Origin: Lentisphaeria bacterium
GTDB taxonomy: Bacteria > Verrucomicrobiota > Lentisphaeria > Oligosphaerales > Oligosphaeraceae
DNA length: 7,099 bases
Assembly (NCBI GenBank): GCA_016287975.1
Contig: JAEEXV010000166.1
Location: forward strand, 1-7,099
Direction: 5' to 3'
In this document: positions 1-4,680 of the stretch, in pieces
Numbering within the stretch: the first letter of the stretch is position 1
Layout: every line of letters starts with the position of its first letter
Made by a program: the position numbers and the translations under genes
The notes under the pieces: model-generated
The model's database searches: none
What the model was told of the DNA's origin: nothing
Seen by the model: the letters and a program-made list of their open reading frames with translations, nothing else

Positions 1-1
1 C

Positions 2-811
2 CTCGACAAGATGCTGGAGCACGGCTTCAAGGGCATCTACAACGACAACGTCTTCCTGCAGAGCAGCAACAGCTGGGCGACCGGCGGCGCGTGGATCGAC
101 GAGGCCGGCACCGTCCACCCCGGCCTGGGGCTGTGGCGCTGCCGCGAATTCAACCGCCGCCAGGCGGTCGCCATGGTGGACCGCGGCCTGAAGCCGTGGA
201 TCACCATGCACCACACCAACACCAACCTGCTGCCCACGGTCGGCCTTGCCTCCAACACGATGGGCATGGAGTGGAGATACGGCACCAGCGACTTCCAGGA
301 GCGCTTCACCTCGGACTACATCCGCGCCGTCTGCACTGGCGTCCAGGGCGGCTGCTTCCCGACCGTGCTGGACGGTGTCGTGGGCGCCAAGACCTCGGAG
401 CAGCGGGCCTGGGCGACCCGCACCATGCTGGCGGCGCTCCTGCCGCACGAGGTGCAGCCAACCTGCCCGCGCGGCTCGAACTACAAGTTGATCGGCACGA
501 CGCTGGACCGCCTCTATGACTTCGGCACCTGGAAGCCCGAGTGCGTGGTCTACAACTTCTGGGATCCGAAGTCGCCCGTCAAATGCAGCCGCGCGGATCT
601 CCCGCAGGTGACCTACCGCCTGGGCAAGGAGGTCCTGACCGTCGTCGGCAGTTTCGCGCAGGAGGACTGCACGGCGGAGATGGAATTCGGCGCCTCCGTC
701 GCCGAGGCGAAGAACGAGGAGAGCGGCCAGCCGCTCGAGGTGTCGGGGAGCAAGGTCAAGTTCACCCTGAAGAAGCACGACTTCATCTTCATCCGCGCGA
801 CGCTGAAATAA
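2..811 (+). CDS. C-terminal part of a probable DUF6067/GH123-like glycoside hydrolase (5' end outside window)
   Basis: The reading frame is open from the first bases (Leu-Asp-Lys before the Met at 11), so this is the 3' end of a longer gene and the Met at 11 need not be a start. Counting from that Met, residues 8-14 read GIYNDNV, followed by a Trp/Gly-rich stretch, an LWRCREFNRRQ segment (41-51) and a WITMHHTN strand (63-70). This order resembles the C-terminal half of the barrel in DUF6067 proteins, which are related to GH123 beta-N-acetylgalactosaminidases; D12 or N13 may lie near the active site. From about residue 195 the sequence becomes a beta-strand-rich tail (LTVVGSFAQEDCTAEMEF), as expected for the C-terminal sandwich of such enzymes. 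These proteins often begin with a CBM9-like domain, which would lie outside the window. The family call is from memory of sequence style; substrate unknown. The stop is 9 bases before the palindromic element. Confidence 0.7.
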   Translation, partial: LDKMLEHGFKGIYNDNVFLQSSNSWATGGAWIDEAGTVHPGLGLWRCREFNRRQAVAMVDRGLKPWITMHHTNTNLLPTVGLASNTMGMEWRYGTSDFQERFTSDYIRAVCTGVQGGCFPTVLDGVVGAKTSEQRAWATRTMLAALLPHEVQPTCPRGSNYKLIGTTLDRLYDFGTWKPECVVYNFWDPKSPVKCSRADLPQVTYRLGKEVLTVVGSFAQEDCTAEMEFGASVAEAKNEESGQPLEVSGSKVKFTLKKHDFIFIRATLK

Positions 812-823
812 TGTGAAATCATC

Positions 824-850
824 CACGGATTTCACAGATTTCACAGATTT
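824..850 (+). repeat. Three tandem 9-bp units, left arm
   Basis: Three contiguous 9-mers: CACGGATTT (824-832), CACAGATTT (833-841) and CACAGATTT (842-850). They form the left terminal arm of the composite element and are the inverted counterpart of the units at 1033-1059. Just outside, GTGAAATC (813-820) is an inverted repeat of GATTTCAC (828-835), so the true left boundary may lie a few bases further out. Confidence 0.9.
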
Positions 851-874
851 TCGGCGAGGACAAGCTGCGGTGTG

Positions 875-995
875 GCCATTTCACGGGAGGTCCTGAAGGA
901 CCGCTGGCTTCCCCGCCGGGCGCGGAGGCAAAAAAGTTTTGCCTCCGCGCCCGGCGGGGAGCCAACGCTGCCTCAGCAGCGCCCCGTGAAATGGC
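875..995. repeat. Inner palindrome: long GC-rich hairpin with a small hairpin inside each arm
   Basis: GCCATTTCACGGG (875-887) pairs perfectly with 983-995. The centre is a perfect 23-bp stem (911-933 with 937-959) around a 3-base loop AAG, extended by 905-909 with 960-964 across one bulged T at 910. Between outer and central stems each side has its own hairpin: GGTCC-TGAA-GGACC (889-902) on the left and CGCTGC-CTCA-GCAGCG (966-981) on the right. The stem sequences differ between sides while both stay fully paired. As RNA or single-stranded DNA this would form a four-way junction. It lacks the trailing T-run of an intrinsic terminator, although so strong a hairpin after gene 1 could still stop polymerase or protect the 3' end. 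Confidence 0.85.
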
Positions 996-1032
996 TCGCG
1001 CGTCTGTCGTTACAAGTTCATCATCATAACCA

Positions 1033-1059
1033 TAATCTGCGTAATCTGCGTAATCTGTG
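1033..1059 (-). repeat. Three tandem 9-bp units, right arm
   Basis: Three contiguous 9-mers read on the plus strand: TAATCTGCG (1033-1041), TAATCTGCG (1042-1050) and TAATCTGTG (1051-1059), followed by GAT. On the minus strand each is CRCAGATTA, the inverted and slightly diverged counterpart of the left-arm CACAGATTT units. Because the unit is nine bases it reads as repeated tripeptides; in the frame of the next gene it gives an ICVICVIC run directly before the Met at 1068. Confidence 0.9.
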
Positions 1060-1067
1060 GATTTGCA

Positions 1068-4000
1068 ATGAAAGCACTGTTCCAGGAGAAGTTCGAGTGC
1101 CGGCAGGGCGACCTGCCTGGCGGCTGGTTCATCGAGCGCAACAGCGACCTCTCGGCGAGCGGCATCCGCCGCTGCCCTGGCCGCATCGAACTGCTCTCGG
1201 CGGGCAACAAGTTCATCCCCGTCGCCCCCGACGTCCAGGACTGCACCGTCGACTTCAAGGTCGGCGTCAACTACTCGATGGGGAAGAACTTCGGCTTCCT
1301 GGTGTGTTTCCGCTACGACCTCGTGCGGCGCGCGGGGCAGGCCGTCCAGATCCGCTGCTCGGAGGAGGAATCTCATCTGGTCATCGAATACGGGCGGATG
1401 GAGGCGAACCGCTTCACCCCCGTCACGGCGCGCAAGTTCCCGTGTCCGTCGGCCAGGACGCTGGACGCGCCGTTCGCGGTGCGCCTGGAGGTCGGCGGCA
1501 GGAAACTGCGCGTCTCGCTGGCGGGATGCACGGCGACGTTCCCGATTCCCTTGGGGCGCGCAGGCAAGATCGCGCTGGCGCGGCAGCATTTCTTCGACGT
1601 GATGAAGCTGCTCGCGTTCCGCGTCACCTGCGACGCGGCGCCCCCCGTCCGCAGCCGCCGTTCGTTCACCGTGCCAGTGGCGCTCGGCGCGACCATGTAT
1701 CCGCTCTTCTGCGACGTCTCGCTTCTGGACTTCGGCGACTGCATGGAGGCGCGCCTCGCCTTCCGAGGCGGCGTCGCCGAGACCGAACCAGGCGAGGGCG
1801 ACTACCATGTCGCCCGAATGGACATCTTCCACAACCCGTTCCTGAAGGTCGTCACCGCCGAGACCACCGAGGAGTTCGTCCTCTACGACGAGGACTTCGT
1901 CAATGTCGTCAAGCACCTCGTGCCCGACTACTTCTACAAGGTCCTGCACAAGCGCGCGCCATGGCCGCTGAAGCGCGCCGTGCGCTTCCTGAAGCCGTGC
2001 GCGCCCTTCGACCTGTCGGTCGGCTTCGAGGCCTACTGCCATTCCCCGATGAAGAACTACGCGCAGGGGCCGTCGGAGACGCAGTTCGGCCTGGACGGCG
2101 CGGTCATCGCCACTGGCGTCGGCATTTCCAGCGGGAAGATTGCGGTCGCCTTCCGCTCGAATCCGAAGAAGCGGCTGGCGTCGCGCCTGCCGCAGGACGA
2201 CCCGCGCCTGGAGGCGGCGCAGGAGTTCCTCCGTGACAACCACTATTTCCTGGAGGGCGAGACCGCCTGCTTCCGCATCGAGCTCCACGGCAAGGCCCTC
2301 CCGCTCGCCTATCGCGTGGTTCTGGAGGACGCCTGTCTGCGCCCCCTTCGCGACCTCTCCTTCCAGCAGGAGACGCAGGACGGCAAGGTCGGGGTGATGA
2401 AGGCGCGGAAGACCGTGCTGGCCGTCGAGCCGCTGCGCGGGCTGAAGCCTGGCCTCTACCATCTGCGCGTCTTCGGCACCGACCCGACGGCCGAGCCGCT
2501 GGAGGAATACCGCGCTTTCGAGGTGATGTCCAGGGAGGTCGGCGCGCCGCCACCGCCCATTCTCTCGGGGCTGCCCTATCTCTACAACTCGCGCACGGAG
2601 ACGCGCGGCCTCCTCACCGACGGCTTCGACGTCTGGCAGGGCGCCAGCATGGACGAGCCGCATTATCTCTCCTGCGCGAACTTCCTGCCCCCCGCCGCGC
2701 GGCGGTTCCTCATCGGCCCCACCGTCCACGCCTACGGGCGCGAGTATTTCTGCTGGCTGGGCACGCGGTGCCTGGACAGGCATCTGGTCAAGGACAACCT
2801 CGACCTGCTGCCGCAGGCCGACTACGTCAACTGCTTCGACGAGCTGGAGCAGCGCGACATGACTTGGCGCCATGTCTATGCGGGGGATACCCTGCGGGCC
2901 TTCATCGGCTTCGCCAGGAAGACCGGCGACCCCGCCTACGACATCCCCGCCCTGGAGGCGCTGCTCAAGGAGGGGAAGTGCCTGGATCCCGCGACCTTCG
3001 CCTACATGGCGGAGCACCATTGGGAGGAGTGGCTGGACGCCGTCAACCTGGTGCAGTGCCGCCGCGCAGGAAAACTGCTCGCGACGATGCGGAAGCGCAA
3101 CCCGCGCATCCAATACGCGCTGTACGGGCCCGCGCACATCTACGTGGGGCACTACAAGGGCCCTGAGTTCGTGCGGATGCTGCAGTTGGAGGACGAGATG
3201 CAGGCGCCGGACATGATCGGCTTCCAGCAGTTCGAGGACTACCCCTACGCCTGCGACTACGGCCTGGAGCGCGGCGTCTACTTCCTGGCGGCGTGCCTCC
3301 TGGTCGCGCCAGAGGCCCGCATCTACCCCGAGATCTACACGCAGGGCGGCGGCCAGGGCTGCCCCGACGGCGCGGTCTACTACGCGAATCCGCCCTTCGG
3401 CCGCCGCGCGGGCAATGTGCCGCGGCGCCTGACGCGGCAGGTCTACGAGTTCGCGCTGGCCACCGCCTTCTATTCCCGCGGGGCGGTCCGCTACTGGCAC
3501 CGCTGCGGCTTCCAGGCGTGCGGCTTCACGCGCCCGTGGTTCGAGGCGCTGCTCGTCGGCTGGCGCACGGTGCTGGACTACCCGCCTGAAAAGCCCCTGC
3601 GGACGCCCGTCTTCTTCAGCAGCCACGCCTCCCGCCGCGCCCACGAATCCTACGTCGCCGAATCGCCGTATCCCACCATCCCCGATGTGCGCAACTCCGC
3701 CGCCGAGGTGGTTCCGTTCGCCTACGAGCAGTGGCGCCGCGGCGGCGGGGCCGCGGGCGCCCTCGCCTGGCTCGACGAAATCGGGGGCGTCTCGCCCGCC
3801 GACGTCGATTTCCTCGTGCTGCCGCCCCTCAAGGGCGTCCCGAAGAAGACCGTCGCCGCCATCCGCGCATTGCACAAAAAGGGCGTGGGGATCCTGGCCT
3901 TCGAGGACGTCGACGGGCTGGAGGATCTCTTCGGCGTCCGCGACAACGGCCGCGACGCCTCCGTCCAGGAGGTCGCCGCTGTCGGGGACTTCCTCGCGGA

Positions 4001-4529
4001 CTTCGACGGAAGACGTCTGGAGACCTGCACCGAGCCGCGCTGCATGGGCCACTATGCCGCGGACGGATGCACCGTCCTCCTGGAGGGGAAGTCTGGCGCC
4101 AGGCGCATCCCCGTCCTGACCATCAAGGACAACGGCTCGGCGCGCGCGGCGCTCTTCACGGTGCCGCCGCAGCTTGTCCGCCCCGACGAACTTCACGAGC
4201 GCCTGGGCTACGGGCGGGACAGCATCAGCCGCTTCGTGAACGCCGCCGCGCAGGAGGTCATGCGGATGCTGGCTCGCCCTGAGGTCACGATCAGCGGCGG
4301 GCGGCTGATCGCCTACCGCTCGGCCAATGGCGCGGAGGTCGTCATCGTGGAGAACCCCGACAAGGCGGAGACCGCGGCCATTGACGTCACCATCGTGAAG
4401 AGCGCGTCGCGTCCGCAGCGCCTCCATTCCTGCGACATGCCGCATTTCGTGCTCGGCGAGGACAAGGAGGCCCTGCGCCTGCGCGTCCGCCTGTTCAAGG
4501 AGGAAAGCGCCGTCATCGTCATGCGGTAG
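1068..4529 (+). CDS. Large multidomain probable glycoside hydrolase-like protein: lectin-like N-terminus, barrel-like core, GATase-like C-terminus
   Basis: 1153 residues, family not recognised with certainty. Residues about 4-190 are beta-rich and begin LFQEKFE...LPGGWFIE, the style of concanavalin/laminin-G-like or DUF1080-like sandwiches. About 200-490 is further beta-rich sequence ending in PGLYHLRVFGTD, like an Ig-type or accessory domain. About 500-840 looks like a hydrolase barrel with acidic clusters suited to catalysis: NCFDELEQRD (588-597), HHWEEW (650-655), FQQFEDYPY (719-727) and IYPEIYTQGGG (752-762). About 845-1070 resembles the degenerate class I glutamine-amidotransferase fold of GH42-type trimerisation domains (VDFLVLPPLKG at 913-923, then KKGVGILAFEDVDGLEDLFG), with no nucleophile Cys at the expected place. 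A beta-rich tail ends the protein. There is no signal peptide, and 29 Cys residues fit a cytoplasmic location. The Met at 1068 is chosen because no ATG, GTG or TTG lies in frame between it and the upstream stop at 987. No Shine-Dalgarno site is visible, since the repeat element ends 5 bases upstream. Strongly GC-rich codon use. Confidence 0.85.
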   Translation: MKALFQEKFECRQGDLPGGWFIERNSDLSASGIRRCPGRIELLSAGNKFIPVAPDVQDCTVDFKVGVNYSMGKNFGFLVCFRYDLVRRAGQAVQIRCSEEESHLVIEYGRMEANRFTPVTARKFPCPSARTLDAPFAVRLEVGGRKLRVSLAGCTATFPIPLGRAGKIALARQHFFDVMKLLAFRVTCDAAPPVRSRRSFTVPVALGATMYPLFCDVSLLDFGDCMEARLAFRGGVAETEPGEGDYHVARMDIFHNPFLKVVTAETTEEFVLYDEDFVNVVKHLVPDYFYKVLHKRAPWPLKRAVRFLKPCAPFDLSVGFEAYCHSPMKNYAQGPSETQFGLDGAVIATGVGISSGKIAVAFRSNPKKRLASRLPQDDPRLEAAQEFLRDNHYFLEGETACFRIELHGKALPLAYRVVLEDACLRPLRDLSFQQETQDGKVGVMKARKTVLAVEPLRGLKPGLYHLRVFGTDPTAEPLEEYRAFEVMSREVGAPPPPILSGLPYLYNSRTETRGLLTDGFDVWQGASMDEPHYLSCANFLPPAARRFLIGPTVHAYGREYFCWLGTRCLDRHLVKDNLDLLPQADYVNCFDELEQRDMTWRHVYAGDTLRAFIGFARKTGDPAYDIPALEALLKEGKCLDPATFAYMAEHHWEEWLDAVNLVQCRRAGKLLATMRKRNPRIQYALYGPAHIYVGHYKGPEFVRMLQLEDEMQAPDMIGFQQFEDYPYACDYGLERGVYFLAACLLVAPEARIYPEIYTQGGGQGCPDGAVYYANPPFGRRAGNVPRRLTRQVYEFALATAFYSRGAVRYWHRCGFQACGFTRPWFEALLVGWRTVLDYPPEKPLRTPVFFSSHASRRAHESYVAESPYPTIPDVRNSAAEVVPFAYEQWRRGGGAAGALAWLDEIGGVSPADVDFLVLPPLKGVPKKTVAAIRALHKKGVGILAFEDVDGLEDLFGVRDNGRDASVQEVAAVGDFLADFDGRRLETCTEPRCMGHYAADGCTVLLEGKSGARRIPVLTIKDNGSARAALFTVPPQLVRPDELHERLGYGRDSISRFVNAAAQEVMRMLARPEVTISGGRLIAYRSANGAEVVIVENPDKAETAAIDVTIVKSASRPQRLHSCDMPHFVLGEDKEALRLRVRLFKEESAVIVMR

Positions 4530-4550
4530 GGATATGCCTTTTGAGCAACT

Positions 4551-4597
4551 TCCGATATGCTCTGTTCCCCAAGAGGGAGGTTAATGAGCATATCGGA
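4551..4597. promoter_or_regulatory. 12-bp perfect inverted repeat with related half-sites; operator or RNA hairpin candidate
   Basis: TCCGATATGCTC (4551-4562) and GAGCATATCGGA (4586-4597) are perfect inverted repeats around a 23-base spacer, which itself can pair TCCC (4566-4569) with GGGA (4575-4578). The core recurs outside the repeat: GATATGC at 4531-4537 and GCATATC at 4694-4700, so there are two copies in each orientation within 170 bases. No T-run follows, so it is not a standard terminator for gene 2. A protein-binding site controlling gene 3 or a regulatory mRNA hairpin would fit. The regulator is unknown. Confidence 0.5.
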
Positions 4598-4637
4598 GAC
4601 AGAAGACAGAAGACATGAGACATGGCAGAAGTCATGA
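4584..4637 (+). other. Possible 17-codon upstream reading frame (leader peptide candidate)
   Basis: ATG at 4584 opens a frame of 17 codons (MSISETEDRRHETWQKS) that stops at 4635-4637, 43 bases before gene 3. GGAGG lies at 4576-4580, only three bases before the ATG, closer than the usual spacing. The frame overlaps the right arm of the inverted repeat and the 7-bp tandem repeats, which argues against conserved coding. It has no run of one amino acid as in classical attenuators. Most likely chance, but its start resembles the start region of gene 3. Confidence 0.15.
4597..4624 (+). repeat. Four tandem 7-bp units (AGACAGA x2, AGACATG x2)
   Basis: Contiguous units AGACAGA (4597-4603), AGACAGA (4604-4610), AGACATG (4611-4617) and AGACATG (4618-4624), followed by a looser related stretch up to about 4640 (GCAGAAG, TCATGAGAC). 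It begins on the last base of the inverted repeat. The copy number may vary by slippage. A stop at 4675-4677 in the frame of gene 3 means a change in copy number cannot fuse upstream coding sequence to that gene. Confidence 0.75.
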
Positions 4638-4680
4638 GACGCGAGGCGGGTAAATACCTACCTTCTTGGCCCAATAAAGA

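Larger units (their letters stand above)
821..1062. repeat. Composite palindromic repeat element (REPIN/MITE-like)
   Basis: The terminal 29 bases at 821-849 and 1034-1062 are inverted repeats of each other with about five mismatches. Between them sits a nearly continuous inverted repeat, 875-933 against 937-995. Only 850-874 and 996-1033 show no obvious pairing. The element encodes nothing convincing and occupies almost the whole gap between genes 1 and 2, starting 9 bases after one stop codon and ending 5 bases before the next start. No target-site duplication is evident directly outside 821 and 1062. The symmetry resembles non-autonomous elements such as MITEs or REPINs, which are moved by a transposase encoded elsewhere; no transposase lies in this window. 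It could affect transcription or mRNA stability between the two genes. Confidence 0.8.

Noticed and set aside
911..959. Intrinsic terminator for gene 1
   Set aside because: The stem is very strong, but the T-run is inside the stem at its loop end and the bases after it are GCCAACGC, so it is not a standard Rho-independent terminator. It is better explained as part of the palindromic element.
821..1062. CRISPR array
   Set aside because: The 9-bp units are directly adjacent without spacers and occur as inverted sets; neither repeat length nor arrangement fits CRISPR.
872..2236. Plus-strand frame of 454 codons across the repeat element and the start of gene 2
   Set aside because: Arg/Pro/Gly/Ala-rich shadow in another frame of GC-rich DNA; its first part is only translated repeat (RRARRQKSFASAPGGE, NLRNLRNLWI).
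819..4445. Minus-strand open frame of 1208 codons, longer than gene 2
   Set aside because: It is the exact codon-aligned antisense of gene 2 and stays open because gene 2 has no TTA, CTA or TCA codon there. Its product is low-complexity (Arg, Ala, Val, Leu, Glu, Asp) with few aromatics, and it runs on through the palindromic element. Gene 2 in sense has protein-like composition and recognisable domains.
851..4466. Shared 14-mer TCGGCGAGGACAAG at 851-864 and 4453-4466
   Set aside because: The second copy is ordinary coding sequence (LGEDK) in gene 2. In GC-rich DNA of this length a single 14-base match is compatible with chance.
4551..4597. Intrinsic terminator for gene 2
   Set aside because: The 12-bp arms are AT-containing, the spacer is 23 bases and no T-run follows on either strand.
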